The position numbers were made by a program, and so were the translations under genes. From NCBI GenBank assembly GCA_016709155.1, contig JADJEI010000013.1, positions 744,001-808,000 on the forward strand: a DNA stretch of 64,000 nucleotides, given 5' to 3'. Below, in pieces: positions 36,101 to 45,916 of this stretch. Source of the stretch: Ignavibacteriales bacterium (lineage in GTDB: Bacteria; Bacteroidota; Ignavibacteria; Ignavibacteriales; Ignavibacteriaceae). Each line of letters begins with the position of its first letter. Position 1 is the stretch's first letter. Below the pieces are notes generated by a model. The model did no database searches. It was not told the origin of the DNA and was given only the letters and a program-made list of their open reading frames with translations.

Positions 36101-36941
36101 TTTAGCAAATAAAATTTCATTACCAATCCGAAGATTAACAAAAGCCACTGAAGTTGTTGCCCAGGGCGATTTTGATTTAAATCTTGTTAATGACCAAAGA
36201 GGAGAGATAAAGGATCTGTTTAATGGCTTTAATTCAATGATGAATGAATTGAAAAAAAATCAACTTGAACTTGCAGCCATTGAGCGGGAAAATGCCTGGA
36301 AAGAAATGGCTAAACAAGTTGCTCATGAGATTAAAAACCCACTTACTCCAATGAAACTGGCTATGCAGCAGTTAATAATATCGTTTAAGGACAAAAACAA
36401 GAACTTCGAAACATTATTTGAAAAAGTTTCTTCCACCATCCTTGCGCAGATTGAAAATCTTAGTCTTATTGCCTCAGAATTTTCGCGATTCGCAAAGATG
36501 CCGAGTTTAAAACTCGAAGTGATTGATATATCAGAAACATTAAAAGAAAGTGTTAATCTTTTCTATGATGACAAAATCGAAATTATAATTGATACAAATC
36601 TTGAAACGGTTCTAATTGAAGGCGATAAAACTCAGTTCAGAAGGATGGTGCTTAATCTGATCCGAAATTCACTTCAAGCTAGTGCAACTAAAATAATTCT
36701 GAAATTGGACATAATTGAAAGTAAGATTCTTTTTTCAATCAGCGACAATGGCGGTGGAATCCCATTGGAAATTCAGAATAAAATTTTTGACCAAAACTTT
36801 ACTACTAAGGAGAAAGGTATGGGCATAGGGTTGAAATTAGCAAAAAGATTTCTTGAAAACATCAATGGCAGCATATCTCTTCTTCAAAGTAACTCAGAAG
36901 GAACCACGTTTCTTATCACCATCCCGGCGTATAAGAAATAA
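33120..36941 (+). CDS. Very large multi-pass sensor histidine kinase (NtrY-like core)
   Basis: 1273 residues. There is one membrane segment at about 15-37, an outside domain to about 250, a block of about eight membrane segments (255-525), a second outside domain, two more segments near 790-845, a third sensor region, and a last segment near 975-1000. HAMP follows (RRLTKATEVVAQGDF...), then HisKA with the phospho-His in VAHEIKNPLTPMKLA (His1069), the N box LNLIRNSLQAS, DNGGGI (Asp1209) and GMGIGLKLAKRF. The core resembles NtrY, but the N-terminal half is far larger. No response regulator lies nearby. Signal unknown. Confidence 0.88.
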   Translation: MSPKIFNKLRGDRKFFAIVFFILLLIFVSGALTPIIVDSKKVNWDKIVVEKIADIEISAKTKFSDEQAKLNSTNAKLKENLRSILRNNKTYRSIVELVNQSTFDNFSVEIVAPNGKIIAWNDQLAVPQEEIFPLNYPIGETHFVDSDLITYLNLTDTLYFETDQFYLIVSLPFEYKYSIQNASFERISFSNRLAGEFNTSFKIDYDPFHQKTKDGREYSFELLNNSNNKIGLVTFTKPSLNGELYNFQEKINILQSALIFIGLIFISFGFRNDFLKIKKRTYKFIIVLLYCSTFRFLVFQLGFPSNIFSGSIVDPANFSSVFGGGVVKSPLEFLVTNIFLLIISITAFKLIRDYLVSIKTHALTFRRLFLVLVAFSVYFLIIRGMSASIKSVVFDSSLRYFKEASIIPDSVAIVMNLNILLFGFAVILVLASLIHFISNFIQFEKQKIYKNLFLLLIMLIVLGIVFIEIQHEPLIDEILISVFTLIIITLVYLLIGLKQKSRLAYVYSLFAASIISVTLLNYFNLQLEKTSLRTTAYELNRTNDNLLKFIIEETLQNSSTDEKLLGSFSKRNTNYNSEALILWSNSSLQRESINSSLIIYDRSKNQLGKFSVGVNDSFDPLKSLKKFNNGEINYFQYSEDHFRKLISGIIQVEANGIMMGYVSCTLTVDAGKSNLTEIPEFLRSQKNLLNSVIDISDLKIFVYSDSKLEDVAGDVYPSREQSDPILRSVNTEAGEAFINVELNKEQFLAFVLKTVKDGEEKVTSVAVKTKQISWNLFNFFKIFILHSTFIFVIGIILLIPTLKKFRLTFRTQLQVTFLIISILPVIVLAIYNRQIVEDRTESEIFNELNQRTGFVQKHIQTQLTKNKKRGLSEVFNNASAELGIRFNVYDGTDIIFNAGNDFYNAGFFSTKLNSKTHYNINYLNYREYLNKQKLNDYQYHSLYTRTIIGDKEFIIESNDAFDKVKLTFSTLDIDIFLFGIYSFAIIIIILVSTFLANKISLPIRRLTKATEVVAQGDFDLNLVNDQRGEIKDLFNGFNSMMNELKKNQLELAAIERENAWKEMAKQVAHEIKNPLTPMKLAMQQLIISFKDKNKNFETLFEKVSSTILAQIENLSLIASEFSRFAKMPSLKLEVIDISETLKESVNLFYDDKIEIIIDTNLETVLIEGDKTQFRRMVLNLIRNSLQASATKIILKLDIIESKILFSISDNGGGIPLEIQNKIFDQNFTTKEKGMGIGLKLAKRFLENINGSISLLQSNSEGTTFLITIPAYKK

Positions 36942-36955
36942 AATTATTAAACAAA

Positions 36956-39900
36956 ATGAAAGCACTTACAAGCGAACAATCGAAGGCGCTTAACCTTGAC
37001 CGGCATATTTCCTTAACTGCTAATGCTGGTTCAGGAAAGACTTTTGTACTTTCAAAACGTTTTATTGAAATTGCTTTACTTCCGAATGTTTTTCTTCAAA
37101 ATATTTGCGCAATCACTTTTACAGAAAAAGCAGCAAGTGAACTCTATAAAAAAATATCATTAGAAATTGATCAAAGAATTTCAGAAGAAACTGATCTGAC
37201 TATTAAGAGAAAACTACAATTTCTCCGCAGGCAATTGGTTTCCGCAAACATATCCACTATTCATTCTTTTTGTATCGGCATTTTACGCGAACATCCGGTG
37301 GAATCTGGAATTGATGCAAATTTTACTGCAATTGATCAGAATGAATCGGCAGAATTAATTGAACTTTCTATTCAAGAAGCATTCAAACAGAGTAACAACC
37401 AAACGGAAGAAGAAAATCTCAAGTATCTTATCAGAACTTTTTCTTCAAAAGATATTTTACAAAGGGAATTGACTTCTCTTATCAACAACAGAAAAAATGT
37501 TTTATCTGTTAAAGAACACATTTATAAAAACGCTGAAGATAAAATAGCAGATTTTTTTTCGAATGTCTTTAATGAAAAAATAGATCAAATATTTTTGAAC
37601 AATATTGATGCAATCATAAAAGCTGTTGAAAAAATTAATTCAAGTGTATTACTTGTCAAAATGGATAATGAAAAAGCTATCTTGGTTAATTCTATTCTAC
37701 AAAAAATTAAAAAGCCAAAATCGAAAGCAAATCTTCAACTGCTACTGCAAGATCTATTAAACACAAACACAACAGCTAACGGAACACTTTGCAAGCGTGG
37801 TTATTTAGCTGACCATAGTGGACTGGAAAATGAAATCAAATACGTGGAAGCGATAGTTGAAGATTATCGCAAATTAAATTTTAATGAGAATGCTAAAATA
37901 AATTTCAATCTTGCAAGATTCGGAAAAATATTGCTCGATCTTTTCGATAAATGCCTTTCAATCTATTCGAGTAAAAAGAACGCACAGGGATTAATGGATT
38001 TTGAGGACATACTTTTATTTACCAAAACTATTTTAGAAAATGAATTTGTGCAAAATGACCTTGCTGAAAAGTATAAATTTATCATGGTAGATGAATTTCA
38101 GGACACGAATGAAATTCAGTATAATATTTTCCTTCCAATTGTTGATCATTTAAAGAAAAATAATCTCTTTGTGGTGGGTGATGAAAAACAAAGTATATAT
38201 ATGTTTAGAGATGCCGAACTCGAAGTCTTTAATAAAACTAAAAGCGATATAAAAAAACAAAGTGGAAGCGATTCAATTCTCGAGCTTCCGCATAGTTTTA
38301 GAATGGCTCCCGAAATAGCTGCTTTCACGAACGAATTGTTTTCGCGCTTATTCAGCGCTCCAGATATTAATTTTAATGAAGTATCGTACAGTGAAATTAT
38401 TTGTGCCAGGGAGGGGGATGTTAAAGGCAAAATTGAAATTCTCTTTGCTAAAAAAACGGAGGATTATCTTCAGCCGGCTTCACAAGCGATGCTGTTGAGA
38501 GATAAATTAATCCAATTATCAAATCAAACCGATTTTAAGTGTGGAGATTGTGCAATACTTGTCCGTAAAAGAAAATCATTTTCAGATTTGGAGAATGTTT
38601 TACAGGAAGCCAATATTCCATTCACGATTCTTGGCGGCAAAGGATTTTATCAACAGCAAATCGTTTACGACATTTATAATTATTTCTCTTTCTTGCTAGA
38701 TCAAAAAAATGATTCGGCACTGATCGGCTTGCTTCGATCGCCTTTCTTTCTATTGTCGGATTCGACTTTATTTGATATTAGCTGCTCTAATGGATATTAC
38801 TATTTCGATAAGATAAAGTCCTACGCTGAAAAGAATACAGAATTACAAAACGTAGTCAATAAACTCAAATCAGTAATAAAGCTTGTTTACAATTTTAGCC
38901 CTCCGGAAATATTAGCCGAAATACTTTCAGACTCATATTTTCTTTCTGTTATTAACTCTAGAAAAAGTGGTGAGCAGGATATTGCCAATCTCAAAAAACT
39001 TATTAAGCTTAGTTTGGAGTTTCACTCAAAAGGATTCACTACAATTTATGATTACATAAATTATTTAAATAATAAGATTGAAACCGGCGCTGATGAATCG
39101 CAGGCAGCACTAAACGATGAATCAAATTCCGTAAAGATTTTAACGATACATCAAGCAAAGGGATTAGAATTTAGAAATGTTTTTCTTTACAAATGCGAGG
39201 AAACTACAAACATTGATGTCGTAAAAGCACGATCAATTACTTTCAGTAAAGAGTTTGGAATATTAACTAAACTTTTTCAGGACGAAAATTATTTCGCTGA
39301 AGCAGTCGCTCCGCCGATTGCAGAGTTAAATAACATAATTGTCAGGAAAAAAAACATCGCCGAACTAAAAAGATTATTTTATGTGGCTGTCACACGCGCG
39401 ATGGATTCACTTTATATTTGTTGTGAGAAATGTCCTGAAAATAAAAATACTTTCATTGGATTAGTGCAAGATGCTTTCGGGGTGATTGAAGAAAAAGAAA
39501 CCCTTGATATCGAATCAAATCTTAAACGATTTTCTTCAATAGGAAGTAAAATGAAAACTAAAACGATAGACATAAAACTTAATATTCCTATCCTTAGAAA
39601 AATTGAACTCGCTGAAATTAGCAATCATCTTAATGAGGATCTAAAAACTAATAATTTCAGCATAAACATTGACCGGGTTGATTCGGTGGTTAGTGGTGAA
39701 ATGATTTCTGCCACTAAGCTTCTGGTTTTATGGATTGTCCATTTAAGTATTATCTAAAATATGAATTGGGCTATGATAATCTTGTTGATCTCCCGGTTGA
39801 TAATGATGATCATTCTCAGGACTATTCACGGAATGGGGTAGAATCAAGTGAGAATATTATAGGCTTGTTTGACTCCGAAAAGAATATTGCACAGGCAAAA

Positions 39901-40502
39901 GGAAAAATTATTCACAAATTATTGCAACTGGAATTGACCCCCGAAGAAACTATTGCCGCTATTGACAGAGTAATTAATTCGGAATCCGGCAACGCCATTT
40001 TATTTGAATCTTTGAAAGAAGAAATTCAAACGAGTTTAGAATTATATTTCAAGTCGAGTTCATATAGTGAGATTAATACTTATCCAAATCAAAAAAATGA
40101 ATTTGAAGTATTTTGTAAGGAGGAGATTATTATCTTAATGGCATTATTGATAAGATTATTTTTTTAGGTGAGAAAATAATTATCATTGATTACAAAACTG
40201 ATAATGTGAATGAAGAAAATATCCCCGCCAAATCCGAACATTATTTAAATCAGTTGAAATTTTATTTTTATATTGTATCGGGATTATATAAAAACATTAA
40301 TGACTTTGAACTAAGACTAATATTTTTAAAGCAGCCCGATAAAAAATTTCTTATTGAGTTAAAGCAAAAAGATAGATTAAAATTCGGAGTTGAACTAAAA
40401 AAAACATTAAGTGCAGTGCAGTTAAAATCATACTACAAAGAAAGAAATCATTGTCTTAATTGTAATTATTCCAACGGGCAACAACAATGTATTCACGATT
40501 AA
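36956..40502 (+). pseudogene. AddA/RecB-like UvrD helicase-nuclease, two frameshifts as read
   Basis: About 1180 residues in three frames. The first (36956-39757) is a UvrD-type helicase: NAGSGKTFVLSKRF, ITFTEKAASEL, STIHSFCIGILREHP, VDEFQDTNEIQ, GDEKQSIYMFRDAE, TIHQAKGLEFRNVF, FYVAVTRA. Restoring one T at 39726-39729 joins it to MDCPFKYYLKYEL; restoring one base near 40115-40124 gives DYYLNGIIDKIIFLGEKIIIIDYKTDN, the nuclease motif D...DYK. The end has HCLNCNYSNGQQQC which, with the Cys in MDCPF, could hold an iron-sulfur cluster as in AddB/Cas4-type nucleases. It should process double-strand ends. No AddB partner is in the window. Confidence 0.85.
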
Positions 40503-40515
40503 TTGGGAGAGTATT

Positions 40516-40980
40516 GTGCAAAGAAAATATTCACAAATTAGAGACATTAAAATTATTGAAGAAGGATTGACTTCTGCTATAGCGGGTGTTGCCGCATTTC
40601 ATGCTGAAGACAAATTTATTCAATATCCAACAAGCTATGTTTACTTAGATAAAAACATTTACATAATGTTCAGGGAAGGTGAAGATTTTTATGATTTAAT
40701 AAAATATGGATCACCTGCGAGTTTTAATGTTATGCGTCAAGAAAAACCTAAGAAAACTAAGACAACTACATTGAATGAAAACAGATACTTATCATTTTCA
40801 ATAATGGGTTCAATTAAAAAGCTTGACGATCCGAAACAAATTGAAGAGTGCTTAACCTCATATTTTACAAAATATTCTTACGAAAAAATCTCAAAAAATC
40901 TAAAAAAAATTTCTGCTCTCAGTCAAATCATAATGATAGATTCTGAGGAGATTCAGGCATTTGAAGAAAACATTTTTTAA
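40516..40980 (+). CDS. Putative FMN-binding split-barrel (pyridoxamine oxidase-like) protein
   Basis: 154 residues, GTG start at 40516 after a GGGAGA site, 13 bases behind the helicase-nuclease gene. The order TSAIAGVAAFHAEDKFIQYPTSYVYLDKNIYIMF...GSPASFNVMRQ resembles the small split-barrel flavin proteins related to pyridoxamine 5'-phosphate oxidase, but no motif is decisive. The C-terminus (from about 108) is helical. Probably cotranscribed with its neighbours. The activity is not predicted. Confidence 0.5.
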   Translation: MQRKYSQIRDIKIIEEGLTSAIAGVAAFHAEDKFIQYPTSYVYLDKNIYIMFREGEDFYDLIKYGSPASFNVMRQEKPKKTKTTTLNENRYLSFSIMGSIKKLDDPKQIEECLTSYFTKYSYEKISKNLKKISALSQIIMIDSEEIQAFEENIF

Positions 40981-42013
40981 ATATAAATTTTATTTAATAT
41001 TATTTACATTGATTCAATTTTCTGCTTGCACAGAAATCAAAGTTATTTACCGCGATAAAGTTTATTACGAAATCCCTGCTGAACTAAAATACCCTGAACA
41101 AAAAACTAAATTTTTAGATGAATATTCTAAATATATTTCCGGGCGAAAAATATTTTTAGATGCGGGTCATGGGGGCAGTGATAGGAAGAATATTGGAATT
41201 AATAAATTAGTTGTTGAAGCGGATATTAATCTGAATGTTGTGTTATTCTTAAAAGAGTTTTTAACCGAGGCAGGGGCATCAGTTTATCTTTCGCGCGACT
41301 CCGATACAACAGTTGATCTAAAATTACGATCACAATTAGCTGACAACAGCAGTGCAGATATTTTTGTCAGCATTCATCATAATGCTCCTGCTGATTCGGA
41401 TGATACCACAACTAATTACACTTCAACTTATTATCACGCAACTGAATTGGATTATGAATACAATCCATGCGAAAGAGAAATTGCAAGGTTTATTCAGCGT
41501 GATCTGTCCTATGCTATGAGAAACCCCGGCGGGTTAGGTTCTTTTGATGGAACTTATTCTGACTATTCTGTCTATCCTGGAAAAGGATTTTCTGTCCTAA
41601 GAGAAACAAACATTCCTTCCGTGCTTGTCGAATGCGGCTTTCACACAAATTATTATGAAGAAAAAAGATTATCAATCAAAGAATTTAATAGAATTGAAGC
41701 ATGGGGGATATTCAGAGGATTATGTCGTTACTTTGCTAATTCTACCCCTGATATTATTTCTTCTGAAGAATTTAGTGATAAGAAGAATTTTCCATTTTTT
41801 CTAAAAGATGATATCGGTATTGAAACGGAGTCTATTATTGTTCTACTGGATAAAATTAAATACAACAATTTTTCTTATGATATTGAAACAGGTTTACTAA
41901 CAATTATTGGGGACGCTTTAACAGTTGGAGAACATGAAATTAAAATTATTGTTGCTAACAAAAGAGGAAATCATTCCTTCCCATTCACTAAAAAGATCAT
42001 CATCAATCCTTAG
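40961..42013 (+). CDS. N-acetylmuramoyl-L-alanine amidase, lipoprotein
   Basis: 350 residues, TTG start at 40961 overlapping the previous gene by 20 bases, with GAGGAG upstream. A lipoprotein signal ends FSAC (Cys about 22). The Amidase_3 domain (about 58-265) has zinc ligands in LDAGHGG, the Glu in VVEADINLN, and SIHHNA, and the catalytic Glu in SVLVECGF. It cleaves the peptide stem from MurNAc. The insertion around YHATELDYEYNPC and the last 75 residues (an Ig-like fold?) are extra. Confidence 0.88.
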   Translation: MKKTFFKYKFYLILFTLIQFSACTEIKVIYRDKVYYEIPAELKYPEQKTKFLDEYSKYISGRKIFLDAGHGGSDRKNIGINKLVVEADINLNVVLFLKEFLTEAGASVYLSRDSDTTVDLKLRSQLADNSSADIFVSIHHNAPADSDDTTTNYTSTYYHATELDYEYNPCEREIARFIQRDLSYAMRNPGGLGSFDGTYSDYSVYPGKGFSVLRETNIPSVLVECGFHTNYYEEKRLSIKEFNRIEAWGIFRGLCRYFANSTPDIISSEEFSDKKNFPFFLKDDIGIETESIIVLLDKIKYNNFSYDIETGLLTIIGDALTVGEHEIKIIVANKRGNHSFPFTKKIIINP

Positions 42014-42024
42014 AAAGTATTTAA

Positions 42025-43656
42025 TTGCTTAACTACGTTTGGACTTTTTTAATATTATTTGGAATTGGAACTGCTGTTTTCATTGATCTATATGAAAGTT
42101 CAGATAACAAATATGCAAATAAGTATTTGTTCTCATCGCAGGCATTCGTTGATTCAACTTCAATTGACGAGGGGGGAAAATATAGTTGCAAAATAATTAT
42201 AGATAGAAAATCTTTTAATAATGGATTCCAACAATCACTTAATAATGATGTTATTCTGTTTGGGAAAATCAATAAACCTAAGAACAGTAAAAATTCCAAA
42301 ATTGATATTCTGGTAAATCTATCTACTCCGGAAGTATTGATTGAGATGGCGAAAGCCAACGGGGGCGATAAAATATTAGTGTGTGAATTCAGCTCTAACA
42401 CGGCTATGCCCAACAACTTGTTAACAGGAAAAATAAAGTTTGAAGAAGTTAGCTTTATCCAAATAAAATCCGTTACAAATTCAATAATCGAGTATGCAGG
42501 AATTGCTGTAGAAATTGCGCTCGGGCTTATCGGTATAATGGCAATGTGGCTTGGCATAATGAAGGTGGGTGAAACTGCGGGATTAATATCAGTTATTGCA
42601 AGGATGCTTCGTCCAGTAACTAAATTCCTATTTCCTGAAATTCCATCCGATCATCCTGCAGTGGGTTCAATGATTATGAATATCTCAGCAAACATGCTCG
42701 GCTTGGGTAATGCTGCTACTCCCTTTGGATTGAAAGCTATGCAAGAACTGAATGAATTGAATCCTAAAAAAGATACTGCTTCCGATTCTATGATAACATT
42801 CCTTGCTATTAATACTGCGGGCTTAACTTTAATACCAGCCTCAGCAATTGCAATCAGAGCCGCTGCTGGAAGTGCTAATCCAACTATAATAATTGGGACT
42901 TCAATTTTTGGAGCAATGTGTGCAACAATAGTCGGAGTTATTGCCGCAAAGACTTTTGCAAAGTTATCAGGTGGTAAAGAAATATTTCTCGGATGGCTAA
43001 GAGGAAAAGTATATCCACTAATGATAATCTTAATATTGTTTCTAGCTTTTTTTGTGAGCCTCTATTTAGGATGGGTTAAAATTATCACAAATAATATTAA
43101 TTTTATTTCTTCTGAAAGTCTTATTAGTGCCTTATCCTTATTTTCTACTTTAGCAATTCCTTTCATAATAGTTAGTTTTTTAGTTTTTGGTTTATTCAAA
43201 AAAATAAATTTGTACGAAAATTTTATTGAGGGAGCAAAAGATGGTTTTAATATTGCTATAAAAATCATTCCCTTTCTGGTTGCGATGCTCATGGCAATTG
43301 GAATATTTAGAGCAAGCGGGGCTATGGACATATTAATGATAATATTAAGACCTGTTACAAATATAATTGGTTTCCCCACAGAGGCATTACCAATGGCATT
43401 AATGCGCCCCCTTTCCGGAAGCGGTTCGCTTGGAATCATGACAGAAAATTTATCAGTATTTGGACCTGATTCTTATCTTGGTGTACTTGTCTCTACTATT
43501 TATGGAAGCACCGAAACTACATTTTATGTGTTAGCTGTTTATTTCGGTTCGGTGAATATTAAAAATTCTCGATTTGCTTTAGCTGCCGGCTTGTTTGCAG
43601 ATATTGCTGGAATATTGGCAGCTTTATTTATTGTTAAAATGTTATTCAGCATTTAA
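42025..43656 (+). CDS. SpmA/SpmB-like fused membrane protein with two Gate (nucleoside recognition) domains
   Basis: 543 residues, TTG start. One hydrophobic segment at the start is followed by a polar domain of about 110 residues, and then the SpmA part (IMAMWLGIMKVGETAGL, NISANMLGLGNAATPFGLKAM) and the SpmB part (FKIIPFLVAMLMAIGIFRASGAMD, LPMALMRPLSGSGSLGIM, GSTETTFYVLAVYFGSV). In Bacillus, SpmA and SpmB are separate proteins of spore core dehydration. Fused forms in non-spore-formers have no settled role; transport is likely. The polar insert near the N-terminus is unusual. Confidence 0.8.
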   Translation: MLNYVWTFLILFGIGTAVFIDLYESSDNKYANKYLFSSQAFVDSTSIDEGGKYSCKIIIDRKSFNNGFQQSLNNDVILFGKINKPKNSKNSKIDILVNLSTPEVLIEMAKANGGDKILVCEFSSNTAMPNNLLTGKIKFEEVSFIQIKSVTNSIIEYAGIAVEIALGLIGIMAMWLGIMKVGETAGLISVIARMLRPVTKFLFPEIPSDHPAVGSMIMNISANMLGLGNAATPFGLKAMQELNELNPKKDTASDSMITFLAINTAGLTLIPASAIAIRAAAGSANPTIIIGTSIFGAMCATIVGVIAAKTFAKLSGGKEIFLGWLRGKVYPLMIILILFLAFFVSLYLGWVKIITNNINFISSESLISALSLFSTLAIPFIIVSFLVFGLFKKINLYENFIEGAKDGFNIAIKIIPFLVAMLMAIGIFRASGAMDILMIILRPVTNIIGFPTEALPMALMRPLSGSGSLGIMTENLSVFGPDSYLGVLVSTIYGSTETTFYVLAVYFGSVNIKNSRFALAAGLFADIAGILAALFIVKMLFSI

Positions 43657-43674
43657 AAATTATTTCAATCGAAA

Positions 43675-44631
43675 ATGAAAATATTTATAACAAAGGAAAT
43701 TCCAGAGGCTGGTATAAACCACATTCGTAAATCAGGGATTAGCCTCGAAGTTTACAGTGGAAGTAAACCCATCACAAAAAAAACGTTGATTGAAAAAATC
43801 TCAGATGTTGATGGTATCATCACTTTACTTTCTGATAAAGTGGATAAAGATTTCATAGATAGCGCAAAGCATTGTAAAATAATTGCAAATTATGCTGTGG
43901 GGTTTAATAATATTGATGTTAATTATGCAAAGCAAAAAGGAATTATTGTTACTAACACTCCCGATGTTCTAACTGATTCGACCGCTGATTTAGCGATTTC
44001 ACTTATGCTTTGTTGTGCAAGGAATATTGTCCCCGCTGAAAAATTTATGCGCACCGGAAAATTTACGGGCTGGCAGCCAAAATTATTTTTGGGAATGGAA
44101 CTGAAAGGAAAAACTTTTGGCATACTTGGTGCAGGCAGAATCGGCACTGCAACTGCTGTTCGAGCACATAGCTTTGGCATGAAAATCGTCTATTATTCTA
44201 ATCATCAAAATTTATATCTCGATACAAAACTTAATGGCGAAAAAGTCTCGCTTGATAAACTGCTTTCACATTCGAATGTTATTTCAATACACCTGCCTTT
44301 AAACAAAAAAACATTTAATCTATTAAGTGAAAAGAAACTAAAACTAATTCATAAAAACTCCATTCTGATTAATACAGCACGTGGAGAGATAGTTGACGAA
44401 GTCTTCCTGATTAAAATGTTGAATAAAAAATTAATTTATGCGGCTGGTTTTGATGTATATCAAAATGAACCGAGTGTAAATTCCGCATTGTTAAAATTGG
44501 AAAATGCAGTCTTACTCCCGCATCTTGGCAGTGCAACCATCGAAGCAAGAAATGCTATGTCAAAGCTTGCAGCCAGAAACGTTGTAAATGTATTAAAGGG
44601 GAAAAAACCACTCACTCCTATTCAGATGTAA
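43675..44631 (+). CDS. D-isomer 2-hydroxyacid dehydrogenase (glyoxylate/hydroxypyruvate reductase type)
   Basis: 318 residues. The NAD(P) fold has GILGAGRIGTATAVR (about 147-161), and the catalytic Arg, Glu and His are in INTARGEIVDE, GFDVYQNEPS and LLPHLGSAT. It is closest in look to glycerate dehydrogenase / glyoxylate reductase. Substrate not provable from sequence. It follows the SpmA/B-like gene by 18 bases. Confidence 0.88.
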   Translation: MKIFITKEIPEAGINHIRKSGISLEVYSGSKPITKKTLIEKISDVDGIITLLSDKVDKDFIDSAKHCKIIANYAVGFNNIDVNYAKQKGIIVTNTPDVLTDSTADLAISLMLCCARNIVPAEKFMRTGKFTGWQPKLFLGMELKGKTFGILGAGRIGTATAVRAHSFGMKIVYYSNHQNLYLDTKLNGEKVSLDKLLSHSNVISIHLPLNKKTFNLLSEKKLKLIHKNSILINTARGEIVDEVFLIKMLNKKLIYAAGFDVYQNEPSVNSALLKLENAVLLPHLGSATIEARNAMSKLAARNVVNVLKGKKPLTPIQM

Positions 44632-44774
44632 TCCTTCGTAGTAATTTTGTTTTTAACAAAAGTATATTTTTAAATCTAACCCGTGTGTGTATAGTCTTAT
44701 TGTATGATTAAAAATTAAAGTTGAATATCAATTAGTCTTTAAGTAGTTTTAAAATAAAAAAAAGAGAAATTCCA

Positions 44775-45896
44775 ATGAGAATAGGAGTACCAAAAGAAAC
44801 TGAGAGAGAAGAAAGACGAATTGCATTGGCACCTGCCGGTGTTGATTCCTTAATAAGAGCAGGTCATACAGTTTATATCCAAAGTGGGGCAGGGGAAGGC
44901 AGTCATTTTCACGATGAAGATTATATAAAAACAGGCGCTTCAATAGTATATGATGGCGAGGAAGCATTCAGACGCGCTGAAATGATTGTAAAAGTAGCCC
45001 CCCTGTCAGAATCCGAAATTGATATACTTCAGGAAAATCAGATATTATTTTCGTCTCTTCACCTTGCTGTTGGTAAAAAAAACGTAGTTGAAAAACTTAT
45101 CAAAAAAAATATAACTGCAATCGGATATGAATTGATCGAAGATGGGGATCGTCTTCCAGTTTTACATTCCATGAGTGAAATAGCCGGTCAGTTATCTATT
45201 CAAGTTGCTGAACGATATCTTGAAAGTTATACTAAGGGCGGCAGGGGTATCTTGATTGGCGGAATTACAGGGGTTGCACCTGCCGCCGTTGTAATTTTAG
45301 GTGCCGGTGTTGTCGGAACTACTGCTGCGCGAGCAGCGCTCGGGAGGGGTGCACAGGTTGTTGTTATTGATAAAGACTTGAACCGGTTAAGAAGAATAGA
45401 TGCTTATTTTAAAAAAAGAGTCACAACTGTTATGGCAAACCCTTATACCATTACACGCGGTGTTCGTTTTGCTGATGTACTGATAGGTGCAGTTTTAATC
45501 AAAGGTGAAAAAACTCCTCATCTTGTTTCTGAAGACATGGTTAAAGATATGAAACGTGGTGCAGTCATAGTTGATGTTTCTATTGACCAGGGTGGGTGTA
45601 TTGAGACCAGTCGTGTTACAACAATTTCGGATCCTGTCTATCTTACGCACGACGTAATCCACTACTGTGTTCCAAATATGCCGGCCCTTGTTTCCCGCAC
45701 GGCGAGTTATGGGTTAAATAATGCCGCCATGCCTTACATTCAAAATATTGCCGACAATGGACTCGCAAATGCGCTGTTGGGTGATGAGGGGCTTGCAAAT
45801 GGGGTCTGCACTTATGGGGGATACTGTGCAAATGAAGCCATTGCAAATATTTTTAATGTAGAATATCGAAAACTTAGAGTATTCTCTACAAATTAA
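44775..45896 (+). CDS. ald: Alanine dehydrogenase
   Basis: 373 residues, beginning MRIGVPKETEREERRIALAPAGV, with the NAD loop VILGAGVVGTTAARAALGRGAQV and the conserved HSMSEIAGQLSIQVAERYL. It converts L-alanine to pyruvate and ammonia with NAD. Full length and clearly in the family. Expressed from its own start region (143 bases after the previous gene) and followed closely by a CoA-transferase gene. Confidence 0.94.
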   Translation: MRIGVPKETEREERRIALAPAGVDSLIRAGHTVYIQSGAGEGSHFHDEDYIKTGASIVYDGEEAFRRAEMIVKVAPLSESEIDILQENQILFSSLHLAVGKKNVVEKLIKKNITAIGYELIEDGDRLPVLHSMSEIAGQLSIQVAERYLESYTKGGRGILIGGITGVAPAAVVILGAGVVGTTAARAALGRGAQVVVIDKDLNRLRRIDAYFKKRVTTVMANPYTITRGVRFADVLIGAVLIKGEKTPHLVSEDMVKDMKRGAVIVDVSIDQGGCIETSRVTTISDPVYLTHDVIHYCVPNMPALVSRTASYGLNNAAMPYIQNIADNGLANALLGDEGLANGVCTYGGYCANEAIANIFNVEYRKLRVFSTN

Positions 45897-45916
45897 TTTA
45901 AAGGAAATTTTTGCCC

